62,428 nt of DNA, from positions 1 to 62,428 of the forward strand of contig NZ_BBIV01000035.1 of NCBI RefSeq assembly GCF_000730665.1, read 5' to 3'. A program made the translations under genes and the position numbers. The stretch comes from Pseudomonas plecoglossicida NBRC 103162 = DSM 15088. GTDB taxonomy: Bacteria; Pseudomonadota; Gammaproteobacteria; Pseudomonadales; Pseudomonadaceae. The notes beneath the pieces are model-generated. The model was not told where the DNA came from. It saw only the letters and a program-made list of their open reading frames with translations, and searched no databases. This document shows positions 7,463-15,656 of this stretch, piece after piece; the first letter of the stretch is position 1, and every line of letters begins with the position of its first letter.

Positions 7463-8917
7463 ATGACTATCCGCCGTACCAAAATCGTCGCCACCCTTGG
7501 CCCCGCCAGCAACTCGCCGGAAGTGATCGAACAACTGATCCTCGCCGGCCTGGACGTGGCACGCCTGAACTTCTCCCACGGCACTCCGGACGAGCACAAG
7601 GCGCGCGCCCGCCTGATCCGTGACATCGCCGCCAAGAATGGCCGCCACGTCGCACTGCTGGGCGACCTGCAGGGTCCGAAGATCCGCATCGCCAAGTTCA
7701 GCAACAAGCGCATCGAACTGAAAGTGGGTGACAAGTTCACCTTCTCCACCGCCCACCCGCTGACCGAAGGCAACCAGGACATCGTCGGGATCGACTACCC
7801 CGACCTGGTCAAGGACTGCGGCGTCGGTGACGAACTGCTGCTCGACGACGGCCGCGTGGTCATGCGCGTCGAGACCGCCACGGCAGACGCCCTGCACTGC
7901 GTGGTGATCGTCGGTGGCCCGCTGTCGGACCACAAGGGCATCAACCGCAAGGGTGGCGGCCTGACCGCTCCGGCCCTGACCGAAAAAGACAAGGCCGACA
8001 TCAAGCTGGCTGCGGAAATGGACCTGGACTACCTGGCCGTGTCCTTCCCGCGTGACGCCAAGGACATGGAATACGCCCGCAAGCTGCGTGACGAGTCCGG
8101 CGGCAGCGCCTGGCTGGTGGCGAAGATCGAGCGCGCCGAAGCCGTTGCCGACGACGAGACCCTCGATGGCCTGATCGCCGCCTCCGACGCCGTCATGGTT
8201 GCCCGTGGCGATCTGGGCGTGGAAATCGGCGACGCCGAGCTGATCGGCATCCAGAAGAAGATCATCCAGCACGCCCGCCGCAACAACAAGGCGGTGATCG
8301 TCGCGACCCAGATGATGGAGTCGATGATCCAGAACCCGATGCCGACCCGCGCCGAAGTGTCCGACGTGGCCAACGCCGTGCTCGACAACACCGATGCGGT
8401 GATGCTGTCGGCCGAAAGTGCTGCCGGTGCCTACCCGATCGAAGCCGTCCAGGCCATGGCGCGGATCTGCCAGGGTGCCGAGAAGCACCCGACCAACCAG
8501 AAGTCCAGCCACCGCCTGCACACCACCTTCGAGCGCTGCGACGAAAGCATCGCCCTGGCGGCCATGTACACCGCCAACCACTTCCCCGGCGTCAAGGCGA
8601 TCATCGCCCTCACCGAAAGTGGCTACACCCCGCTGATCATGTCGCGCCTGCGTTCGCACGTGCCGATCTTCGCGCTGACCCCACACCGCGCCACCCAGGC
8701 TCGCACCTCGATGTTCCGCGGTGTCTACCCGATCGCCTTCGACCCGGCCTCGCTGCCGGCCGACAAGGTGAGCCAGGCCGCGGTCGACGAGCTGCTCAAG
8801 CGTGGGCTGGTGGAACAGGGTGACTGGGTAATCCTGACCAAAGGCGACAGCTACCACACCATCGGTGGCACCAACGGCATGAAGATCCTGCATGTCGGTG
8901 ATCCGCTGGTCGGTTGA
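7463..8917 (+). CDS. pykA: pyruvate kinase
   Basis: A 484-aa enzyme converting phosphoenolpyruvate and ADP to pyruvate and ATP, the final step of the lower glycolytic/Entner-Doudoroff path. The N-terminal RRTKIVATLGPAS, the active-site loop of the barrel (AKIERAEAV, then MVARGDLGVE), and MSAESAAG are all present, with a C-terminal allosteric domain. AGGAG lies 9 nt before the ATG. The gene is monocistronic, followed by a GC hairpin (8931-8947) and a REP pair. Confidence 0.96.
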   Translation: MTIRRTKIVATLGPASNSPEVIEQLILAGLDVARLNFSHGTPDEHKARARLIRDIAAKNGRHVALLGDLQGPKIRIAKFSNKRIELKVGDKFTFSTAHPLTEGNQDIVGIDYPDLVKDCGVGDELLLDDGRVVMRVETATADALHCVVIVGGPLSDHKGINRKGGGLTAPALTEKDKADIKLAAEMDLDYLAVSFPRDAKDMEYARKLRDESGGSAWLVAKIERAEAVADDETLDGLIAASDAVMVARGDLGVEIGDAELIGIQKKIIQHARRNNKAVIVATQMMESMIQNPMPTRAEVSDVANAVLDNTDAVMLSAESAAGAYPIEAVQAMARICQGAEKHPTNQKSSHRLHTTFERCDESIALAAMYTANHFPGVKAIIALTESGYTPLIMSRLRSHVPIFALTPHRATQARTSMFRGVYPIAFDPASLPADKVSQAAVDELLKRGLVEQGDWVILTKGDSYHTIGGTNGMKILHVGDPLVG

Positions 8918-8930
8918 TCTGCTCCAACGG

Positions 8931-8947
8931 GGGCCGCTTTGCGGCCC
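8931..8947 (+). terminator. GC hairpin after pykA
   Basis: GGGCCGC-TTT-GCGGCCC 14 bp past the stop codon, without a clear T tract. It runs directly into the REP pair. The same hairpin type follows fumA, PAP2, MscS and secA in this window. Confidence 0.5.
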
Positions 8948-9018
8948 ATCGCCGGCAAGCCGGCTCCCACAGGAAGGGCGCACGCTTTATCCCTGTGGGA
9001 GCCGGCTTGCCGGCGATG
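8947..9018. repeat. REP pair (perfect 27-bp inverted repeat)
   Basis: 8947-8973 and 8992-9018 are exact reverse complements, each a full REP with GTGGGA flank. They sit between the convergent pykA and 2Fe-2S reductase genes. Confidence 0.9.
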
Positions 9019-9043
9019 AAGCCCGCGAATGCAGCACCTCCTT

Positions 9044-9964
9044 TCAGGCATGCTCGACAAACACATCGGCAAATACCTGGTTCCTCGGCACCCCTGCAAT
9101 GAACAGCCGCCGCGCAAAGCGCTCGACACTCCCCGCAGAGCCACACACCAGCGCGATAGTCTGCCGCGAAAACAGGCGCAAACCCGCCAGCGCTTCATCC
9201 AGCTGGTCCGCCAGCACCTGTTCCACCGTCACCCCTTCCATTTCCAGCAACGCCTCAGCCAGGTAATGCCCTGCGTGGTCATGGGCCAAGTGGATCACCC
9301 TGATCTCGCCGCGATGCCCCTGTCGCAGCGCCTCGCGCAAGATGCCCCATAAAGGCGCAAGCCCGGTGCCTGCCGCCAGCAGCCACAACGGCCGCGCCTG
9401 CCAGTCCGGGTCGTAGTGCAACGCCCCACCCCTGAGTTCACCCAGGCGCATTTCGTCGCCAATCCGCAACCCGCGCGCCTTGTCGCAAAAGGCACCTGGC
9501 CGCCGGCAGTCGATGTGGAACTCCAGGAAAGCGTCCTCCCCCGGCAGGCTCGCCAAGGAATAGGGCCGTGCGACCGTTCCGTTCCACAGCACCATATGCT
9601 GACCGACCTGGTAACGCAGCGCTCGCTCGGGCTGAAGGCGCAAACGCAAGACATCACCGAACCATTCCAGCGCGCAGACGTGTGCAGGCATACCGTCCAG
9701 TCGTGGGTCGAATATCGCCACACGCAAGTCCCCCACCACCCGGCACTGGCAAGCCAGTCGCCAGCCCTGGGCGTGCTTTTCCAAGGCCAGCGCTTCTGGC
9801 AAGGCATCGGCAGGCAGGCCGTCGAGACAATGCACGAGGCAGGCATGACAGCTACCGGCCCGACAGCTGTAAGGCACATTCAGCCCTGCCTCGTTCAGGG
9901 CATCGAGCAGGTTGCTGCCGGTGGGCACCGTCCAGCGGCGCTCGCCCACGCATAGTTCGGGCAT
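9044..9964 (-). CDS. 2Fe-2S ferredoxin/flavin reductase fusion
   Basis: A 306-aa electron-transfer oxidoreductase. Residues 1-85 form a plant-type ferredoxin domain with Cys34, Cys39, Cys42 (C-x4-C-x2-C) and a fourth ligand near Cys72. It is followed by a ferredoxin-NADP reductase module with the FAD motif RPYSLAS and nucleotide-binding AAGTGLAPLWG and CGSAGS. It would pass electrons from NAD(P)H to an unidentified oxygenase or reductase. No oxygenase gene is adjacent, so the partner lies elsewhere. The ATG at 9964 has GGAG 13 nt upstream (GGAGAAACACCG). It is divergent from fumA. Confidence 0.88.
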   Translation of the reverse strand: MPELCVGERRWTVPTGSNLLDALNEAGLNVPYSCRAGSCHACLVHCLDGLPADALPEALALEKHAQGWRLACQCRVVGDLRVAIFDPRLDGMPAHVCALEWFGDVLRLRLQPERALRYQVGQHMVLWNGTVARPYSLASLPGEDAFLEFHIDCRRPGAFCDKARGLRIGDEMRLGELRGGALHYDPDWQARPLWLLAAGTGLAPLWGILREALRQGHRGEIRVIHLAHDHAGHYLAEALLEMEGVTVEQVLADQLDEALAGLRLFSRQTIALVCGSAGSVERFARRLFIAGVPRNQVFADVFVEHA

Positions 9965-10213
9965 GGTCGGTGTTTCTCCAGATGTCTGCGGCTCACTGTA
10001 AGCCAAGCGCCGGGCGGCAGCAAAAAGGATGCCCACCGGATGCCGACCATGGTCCAGACCGGCCGCAGGTGTGCCCGGCACGGATGCGCGCTATACTGCC
10101 GCGCCTTTTTCCGTCGGCCTGACCTGCCGGCGCCTTGCAAGGCGCTTCGACACGCTGGTCGGCACCGTCGAGCGTCTTTTTGAATGTTCCCGTCTTTAAG
10201 AGGAGCGCGCTGC

Positions 10214-11737
10214 ATGACCGTGATCAAGCAAGACGACCTGATTCAGAGCGTCGCCGACGCCCTGCAATTCATTTCGTACTACCACCCCGTCGATTTCATC
10301 CAGGCGATGCACGAAGCCTACCTGCGTGAAGAGTCGCCTGCCGCACGCGACTCGATCGCCCAGATCCTGATCAACTCGCGCATGTGTGCCACCGGCCACC
10401 GCCCGATCTGCCAGGACACCGGTATCGTCACCGTGTTCATCCGCGTGGGCATGGACGTGCGCTGGGACGGCGCCACCATGAGCGTCGACGACATGATCAA
10501 CGAGGGTGTGCGTCGCGCCTACAACCTGCCTGAGAACGTCCTGCGCGCCTCGATCCTGGCCGACCCGGCCGGTGCCCGCAAGAACACCAAGGACAACACC
10601 CCGGCCGTCATCCACTACTCGATCGTCCCTGGCGACAAGGTCGAAGTCGATGTCGCGGCCAAGGGCGGCGGTTCCGAGAACAAGTCGAAGATGGCCATGC
10701 TCAACCCGTCCGACTCGATCGTCGACTGGGTCCTCAAGACCGTCCCGACCATGGGCGCTGGCTGGTGCCCGCCTGGCATGCTCGGCATCGGCATCGGCGG
10801 TACCGCCGAGAAGGCCGCGGTCATGGCCAAGGAAGTGTTGATGGAGTCCATCGACATCCACGAACTGAAAGCCCGTGGCCCGCAGAACCGCCTCGAAGAG
10901 ATCCGCCTGGAGCTGTTCGACAAGGTCAACCAGCTGGGCATCGGCGCCCAGGGCCTGGGCGGCCTGACCACCGTGCTCGACGTCAAGATCATGGACTACC
11001 CGACCCACGCTGCCTCGCTGCCGGTGTGCATGATCCCGAACTGCGCCGCCACCCGCCACGCGCACTTCGTGCTCGATGGCAACGGCCCGGCCGAGCTGGA
11101 AGCGCCGTCGCTGGACGCCTACCCGGAAATCGTCTGGGAAGCCGGCCCGAGCGCCCGCCGCGTCAACCTCGACGACATCACCCCGGAAGAAGTCGCCAGC
11201 TGGAAGCCGGGCGAGACCATCCTGCTCAACGGCAAGATGCTCACCGGCCGCGACGCCGCGCACAAGCGCATGGTCGAGATGCTCAACCGCGGCGAAGAAC
11301 TGCCGGTCGACCTCAAAGGCCGCTTCATCTACTACGTCGGCCCGGTCGATCCGGTCGGTGACGAAGTGGTAGGCCCAGCCGGCCCGACCACCGCCACCCG
11401 CATGGACAAGTTCACCCGCCAGATCCTCGAACAGACCGGCCTGCTGGGCATGATCGGCAAGTCCGAGCGTGGACCGACCGCCATCGAAGCGATCAAGGAC
11501 AACAAGGCCGTGTACCTGATGGCCGTTGGCGGCGCCGCCTACCTGGTGGCCCAGGCCATTCGCAAGTCTCAGGTCCTGGCGTTCGCCGAACTGGGCATGG
11601 AAGCAATCTACGAGTTCGAAGTGAAGGACATGCCGGTCACCGTCGCGGTCGACAGCAACGGCGAGTCCGTGCACATCACAGGTCCCGCGCTGTGGCAGGG
11701 CAAGATTGCCGAGAGCCTGGCAGTCGAAGTGAAGTAA
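10214..11737 (+). CDS. fumA: class I (4Fe-4S) fumarate hydratase
   Basis: A 507-aa oxygen-sensitive fumarase of the TCA cycle converting fumarate to malate. Single-chain class I architecture is clear: the iron-sulfur ligand region RPICQDTG (Cys66), PVCMIPNC, and the C-terminal beta-domain GKSERGPTAI with GGAAYLVA. AGAGGAG lies about 9 nt before the ATG at 10214. A TATACT box at 10092-10097 could be its -10, with a poor -35. A hairpin at 11743-11767 ends the transcript. Confidence 0.95.
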   Translation: MTVIKQDDLIQSVADALQFISYYHPVDFIQAMHEAYLREESPAARDSIAQILINSRMCATGHRPICQDTGIVTVFIRVGMDVRWDGATMSVDDMINEGVRRAYNLPENVLRASILADPAGARKNTKDNTPAVIHYSIVPGDKVEVDVAAKGGGSENKSKMAMLNPSDSIVDWVLKTVPTMGAGWCPPGMLGIGIGGTAEKAAVMAKEVLMESIDIHELKARGPQNRLEEIRLELFDKVNQLGIGAQGLGGLTTVLDVKIMDYPTHAASLPVCMIPNCAATRHAHFVLDGNGPAELEAPSLDAYPEIVWEAGPSARRVNLDDITPEEVASWKPGETILLNGKMLTGRDAAHKRMVEMLNRGEELPVDLKGRFIYYVGPVDPVGDEVVGPAGPTTATRMDKFTRQILEQTGLLGMIGKSERGPTAIEAIKDNKAVYLMAVGGAAYLVAQAIRKSQVLAFAELGMEAIYEFEVKDMPVTVAVDSNGESVHITGPALWQGKIAESLAVEVK

Positions 11738-11742
11738 TCTGC

Positions 11743-11767
11743 ATTGGGGCCGCGTTGCGGCCCCAAT
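11743..11767. terminator. terminator hairpin after fumA
   Basis: A perfect 11-bp stem (ATTGGGGCCGC with its complement) around GTT, 6 bp past the fumA stop. It directly abuts the premature stop codon of the truncated hydrolase on the other strand. Confidence 0.7.
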
Positions 11768-12214
11768 TCAAACAATTCGCTCGAACTGCTCGGGCCAATC
11801 CCACCGCGTAAACACCTGCCCCTCCTCCCCCACCCGCCGCATCATCAGCTTGTCCTGATACCCCAGCATTCCTCGTGGGCCAAATAGCCAGGCCCGGTTG
11901 CGATAGCGCCCATCGCGGTCGAGCACCGGCAAGCTGCCCGGCTGCAGGTACACCCCCCAGCGCCGGGCAATACCCGCGCACAACGCCAGCCACGGCTCGA
12001 TCAGCGACTGAATGCCAGCGATCGAAGCCTCCAGGTCACCACGCTGCCCGGTCTGCAGCTGACCACTGAGCACCAGCCCGGCATATTCCGGCAGCAACAG
12101 CAACCTTGCTCCGGCTTGCGCAGCTTCGGCGCACAGGTCCTGCAAGTGCTCGGCATAGGCCTCCCAGGTTTCATGCAGCTCGATGGCGTACTGGCAGGCT
12201 GCGAGGCGAATCAA
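11768..12214 (-). pseudogene. 3'-truncated carbon-nitrogen hydrolase (nitrilase superfamily)
   Basis: 148 aa that match only the N-terminal half of a nitrilase-fold amidohydrolase, normally about 270-300 aa. The catalytic Glu (LLLPEYAG, about residue 43) and Lys (YQDKLMM, about 120) are present. The catalytic Cys and the whole C-terminal half are absent. The last 20 or so residues (from about GEEGQVF) do not look like the family and end beside the fumA terminator. It overlaps the neighbouring acetyltransferase fragment by 4 bp, so the two were an operon. It is almost certainly inactive as an amidohydrolase. Confidence 0.75.
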
Positions 12215-12690
12215 ATCGGCAGCTCCTTGGCCCAGAACGACATGATCTTTTCCGAAACATCCTGCTCGTCCAGGTCACGCCAAGCGTAGTGGGTGCGCAG
12301 GGAGGGGTCGTGCAGAAAGCCCCGGTTGCGCCAGAAGCCGTGCAGTGGCTTGTAATCCGCAGGCCGCCTCGGGTGCACGCCCGGCCGCTCGACCGCACAG
12401 AAGGCGCAGTAGTCGAACTCCGCGAGCTTGTGGGCATAGGACTCGCGCTCGATGAAAAAGCGTACGCCCAGGCCCTGCCCTCGGTACTCCGGCAATACCA
12501 GCGATTCGCCGAAGTAGTAGACGCTGGCAGGGTCGCGCCCCTGGGCCAGGAACGGCTGCTGGAACTCAGGCGCCACGTCCACCAGCGGCACGCCGGTCGA
12601 GGCACCCACCACCTGGCCATCGTCCAGGGCCAACACCACCAGGCTGCGCCCGGAGCGGGCGTAGCTCGCCAGGTAGTCGGCTTCGTATTC
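12211..12690 (-). pseudogene. 5'-truncated GNAT acetyltransferase
   Basis: A GNAT-fold fragment. The acetyl-CoA loop (LPEYRGQGLGVRFF) and C-terminal part (FCAVERPGVHPRRP, LHGFWRNRGF) are intact. The family N-terminus is missing: family-like reading starts at PEYEADYLASYARSG, just inside 12690, and further upstream the frame runs into unrelated sequence. The first usable start inside it is the GTG at 12639 (142 aa), lacking the first beta strand. It is coupled (ATGA) to the hydrolase remnant. Activity is doubtful, although expression from a new start cannot be excluded. Confidence 0.7.
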
Positions 12691-12698
12691 CGGCGTAT

Positions 12699-12842
12699 CT
12701 GGCCGATGACGAGGGGTTGCCGGCAGCCAATGGGCAGACCTATGTGCTGCCGGCGGGGGCGTTCTTCTACATCCACTGCGGGAAGATTGCCCGGGTGACC
12801 AACTACTACAACCTCAATGACTGGGTAGAGCAGGTGGAGTGA
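12699..12842 (+). pseudogene. 3' fragment of an NTF2-like/ketosteroid isomerase-type gene
   Basis: A 47-codon open frame ending in TGA at 12842 translates as the tail of a SnoaL/ketosteroid isomerase-like protein (LPAGAFFYIHCGKIARVTNYYNLNDW). No start codon, ribosome site or N-terminal half is present. It is joined head-on to the truncated acetyltransferase at about 12690-12705, so both genes lost their 5' ends in one event. Confidence 0.7.
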
Positions 12843-12847
12843 AGCTA

Positions 12848-12944
12848 CTGGCCTCATCGCGGGCAAGCCCGCTCCTACAGGTACAGCGCAAGCCTGAGGC
12901 CGCCGTTGTACCTGTAGGAGCGGGCTTGCCCGCGATGAGGCCAG
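12848..12944. repeat. REP pair (perfect 37-bp inverted repeat, variant core)
   Basis: 12848-12884 and 12908-12944 are exact reverse complements with core GCGGGCAAGCCCGC, a different REP subtype from the GCCGGC elements in the rest of the window. They are next to the deletion scar. Confidence 0.9.
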
Positions 12945-12945
12945 A

Positions 12946-13524
12946 TCAGGAAATACGTGTCCCCAGCACTTTCAGGAACGCCGCCAGCCATGCCGGATGC
13001 GCAGGCCACGCCGGCGCGGTGACCAGGTTGCCATCCACATGCGCCTGGTCGATGGCGATATCGATGAACTTACCACCCGCCAACCGCACTTCCGGCGCAC
13101 AGGCCGGATACGCACTGCACTCGCGCCCTTCCAGCACGCCGGCTGCGGCAAGCAGTTGCGCCCCGTGGCAGACCGCCGCAATCGGCTTGCCGGCCTGGTC
13201 GAAGGCCCTGACCAGGTCCAGCACCTTCTCTTCCAGGCGCAGGTACTCCGGGGCACGCCCACCTGGAATCAGCAACGCATCGTAGCCCTCGGCGCGGACC
13301 CGGACGAAGTCATAGTTCAGGGCAAAGTTGTGCCCCGGCTTCTCGCTGTAGGTCTGCTCGCCTTCGAAGTCATGGATCGCCGTGCGCACGGTCTGCCCCG
13401 CGACCTTTTCCGGGCACACCGCATGCACCGTATGACCCACCATGGTCAACGCCTGGAAGGGCACCATCGCCTCGTAATCCTCGACGTAGTCGCCCACCAG
13501 CATGAGAATCTTCTTTGCCGTCAT
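12946..13524 (-). CDS. DJ-1/PfpI family protein
   Basis: A 192-aa cytosolic protein of the DJ-1/PfpI superfamily (stress-related glyoxalase, protease-like or isonitrile hydratase activities). The nucleophile elbow is AAVCHGAQ (Cys119-His120), with the conserved acidic residue in YVEDYE (about 13-18). I choose the ATG at 13524: GAGG sits about 10 nt upstream, while the in-frame GTG at 13533 lacks a site. The exact reaction cannot be told from sequence. It reads toward the REP pair and is the first intact gene after the broken zone. Confidence 0.88.
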   Translation of the reverse strand: MTAKKILMLVGDYVEDYEAMVPFQALTMVGHTVHAVCPEKVAGQTVRTAIHDFEGEQTYSEKPGHNFALNYDFVRVRAEGYDALLIPGGRAPEYLRLEEKVLDLVRAFDQAGKPIAAVCHGAQLLAAAGVLEGRECSAYPACAPEVRLAGGKFIDIAIDQAHVDGNLVTAPAWPAHPAWLAAFLKVLGTRIS

Positions 13525-13574
13525 CGCAGTCACCCTCGCATCGCTTGTGAACGGTCACTGCACGATAGTCGCTG

Positions 13575-14732
13575 TCAGTCGCGCCGGTCGAGCAAATTGA
13601 CCACCAGCCGGTCCAGCCAGCCCCAAACCCGTTGCTTGACCCGTCGCCACAGGGGACGCGCGTTCCAGTGGTCGAGGTCGACCACCTCGCTCAAGGCGAA
13701 ATCGCGCTCGAAGCTGGCCTGTACCGCGGCCGTCAGGGGCGGGTCGAGCGCCTCGATGTTGGCCTCCAGGTTGAAGCGCAGGTTCCAGTGGTCGAAGTTG
13801 CATGAGCCAATACTGACCCAGTCATCGATCAGGACCATCTTCAAGTGCAGGAAACACGGCTGGTACTCGTAGATGCGCACGCCAGCGCGCAGCAAACGCG
13901 GGTAGTAACGGTGGCCCGCATAGCGCACCGAGGGGTGGTCGGTGCGCGGCCCGGTCAGCAACAGGCGCACATCGACGCCTTTGCTGGCGGCCCGGCGCAA
14001 CGAGCGGCGCACACTCCAGGTCGGCAGGAAGTAAGGCGTGGCCAGCCACACGCGCTGCTTGCCGCTGTTGAGCGCGCGCACCAGCGAATGCAGGATGTCC
14101 TGGTGCTGGCGGGCGTCGGCATAGGCCACCCGGCCCATGCCCTGCCCTTGCACCGGCACCTTGGGCAGGCGCGGCAGGCCGAAGCCCTCGGCAGGGCGCC
14201 AGGCGGTGCGACGGTTGTTGGCATGCCACTGGCGGTCGAACAGCAATTGCCAGTCGGTTACCACCGGCCCTTGCATCTGCACCATCACTTCATGCCACTC
14301 GCTGGTCGCTTCGGACGGTGTCCAGAACTCGTCGGTGACTCCCGTGCCACCCACCACCGCCCACGTTTCGTCCACCAGCAGCAGCTTGCGATGGTCGCGG
14401 TACAGGTTGCGAAAGCCGCGTTTCCAGCGCAGGCGGTTGTACCAGCGCAGCAACACACCTGCCTCCACCAGCCGCTCGCGCAGCGCGGAGGTAAAGGCCA
14501 GCGCCCCATAGTCGTCGAACAGGCAACGCACCCGCACGCCGCGTCGCGCCGCCTGCTCCAGTACCTCGACCACCGCCTCGGCGCATGCACCGGCCTCGAC
14601 CAGGTACAGCTCCAGGTCCACCTGGAACTCGGCCCGCGCGATCGCCTGGAGCATGCACGGGAAGAATTCGGGGCCGTCGATCAGCAGTTCGAACTGGTTG
14701 CCATCCCGCCAGGGGAAGACCGGCCCCGGCAT
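13575..14732 (-). CDS. phospholipase D family, cardiolipin synthase B-like
   Basis: A 385-aa enzyme with two HKD motifs: HRKLLLVD (His114, Lys116, Asp121) and HLKMVLID (His296, Lys298, Asp303). This is the two-lobe arrangement and length of ClsB-type cardiolipin synthases, and no N-terminal transmembrane hairpin of the ClsA kind is seen. It likely forms cardiolipin or a related phospholipid at the inner membrane. It starts 1 bp after the stop of the YceI gene, so the two are translated together. Confidence 0.85.
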   Translation of the reverse strand: MPGPVFPWRDGNQFELLIDGPEFFPCMLQAIARAEFQVDLELYLVEAGACAEAVVEVLEQAARRGVRVRCLFDDYGALAFTSALRERLVEAGVLLRWYNRLRWKRGFRNLYRDHRKLLLVDETWAVVGGTGVTDEFWTPSEATSEWHEVMVQMQGPVVTDWQLLFDRQWHANNRRTAWRPAEGFGLPRLPKVPVQGQGMGRVAYADARQHQDILHSLVRALNSGKQRVWLATPYFLPTWSVRRSLRRAASKGVDVRLLLTGPRTDHPSVRYAGHRYYPRLLRAGVRIYEYQPCFLHLKMVLIDDWVSIGSCNFDHWNLRFNLEANIEALDPPLTAAVQASFERDFALSEVVDLDHWNARPLWRRVKQRVWGWLDRLVVNLLDRRD

Positions 14733-14733
14733 G

Positions 14734-15315
14734 TCAGCGAGCGTTGAAGATCAGCACCGCGTTGACCGGTACCGTAGGGTTGATGGAGGTGAGCTTGGCG
14801 AACTTGCGCAGGCTTTCCAACCCGGGCAGCAAGGCGAAGTCGTTGGCATTGAGGATCAGCGGCTCGAGGGTCACCACCTGGAATCGCCGCTCATCGAGGC
14901 GGGTGGCCAACAGCAGCGCGTTGTAGTTGTGCGACTGGCCACGCACGGTGACGGTGAGCGGCAGACGCAGCTCGATCTGCGCACCGTTGGCCAGGTCATT
15001 GATCGGCCGCAGGTCGATCTGCGCCTTCACCGTGGCTTCGGCGAAGCGCTCGACTTCGAACAGGTCGTCGCGCATGCGCTCATCGCGCAGCGGAATGCCG
15101 CTGCTGACCGAGTCCATCTCGATACGCAGTGCCGCCGCGCCCTTGCGATCCACCGTGCCATGCATCACCAGGAAGCGATGGACCTCGGCGGTATCGCCGT
15201 TCTTGCCACTGATGAACGACAAGCGTGATGACTCGCCATCGAGGTGCCAGTTGGCATGGGCGGGAAGGCACAGGGCCAGCAGCAGGGCCGGCAAAAGACG
15301 GGGCAGCTTGAACAT
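14734..15315 (-). CDS. YceI-like periplasmic lipid-binding protein
   Basis: 193 aa with a clear signal peptide (LLPALLLALCLPAHA, cleavage near residue 21), then the YceI lipocalin-like fold beginning NWHLDGESSRLSFIS. Family members bind isoprenoid quinones or fatty amides in the periplasm. It is directly upstream of the phospholipase D gene with 1-bp spacing. The pairing suggests a role with membrane lipids, which is inference. Confidence 0.85.
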   Translation of the reverse strand: MFKLPRLLPALLLALCLPAHANWHLDGESSRLSFISGKNGDTAEVHRFLVMHGTVDRKGAAALRIEMDSVSSGIPLRDERMRDDLFEVERFAEATVKAQIDLRPINDLANGAQIELRLPLTVTVRGQSHNYNALLLATRLDERRFQVVTLEPLILNANDFALLPGLESLRKFAKLTSINPTVPVNAVLIFNAR

Positions 15316-15359
15316 GACAGATCTCGTGAAACTTGACCGGCAACCTTAACCGCCCACTG

Positions 15360-15656
15360 TCATGGCAGCAAGCGGCAACCCTCTTGCGCACCTTGCCAGG
15401 CGGCCCGGTTGTGCTGGCCCAGCCCGCCAGCACTGACCACGCGCTGCTGGCTGTCTTCCTCCAGCTGACTCAAGGGTAGCCACTGTTTCACATAAGCGCG
15501 GCAATACGCCTGCTCGAAGCCCATGACGAAGCGGCACGAGCAGTACTCCTTCGCCGAATAGGCCGACAGGATGCCGGGGAAATCCGCCAGCGCCTGACGT
15601 TCCAGCCAAGCCCAGCCAAACAGCGCGACCACCAGCAGCAACACCAGACGTTTCAT
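15360..15656 (-). CDS. small Cys-containing membrane-anchored protein coupled to serine hydrolase
   Basis: 98 aa: an N-terminal hydrophobic helix (residues 3-17) and a small periplasmic domain with four or so Cys (YCSCRFV, AYCRAY, EGCRLL). No named domain is recognised with certainty. The pattern AK-x2-CSCRFV ... RAAWQ-x-GCRL resembles the N-terminal extension that I recall in many proteobacterial periplasmic serine hydrolases (YAAK-x2-CS-x2-FVSG ... YRPGLGCTL). Its start overlaps the stop of the serine hydrolase gene (ATGA), so it may supply that domain in trans. Confidence 0.7.
   Translation of the reverse strand: MKRLVLLLVVALFGWAWLERQALADFPGILSAYSAKEYCSCRFVMGFEQAYCRAYVKQWLPLSQLEEDSQQRVVSAGGLGQHNRAAWQGAQEGCRLLP

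Noticed and set aside
7136..8983. A 615-codon open frame antisense to pykA
   Set aside because: Shadow; passes through the lipoprotein gene start and the repeat region without its own signals.
8947..9018. CRISPR-like or integron-like repeat
   Set aside because: Only two inverted copies, no regular spacers and no cas or integrase gene; they are REP pairs.
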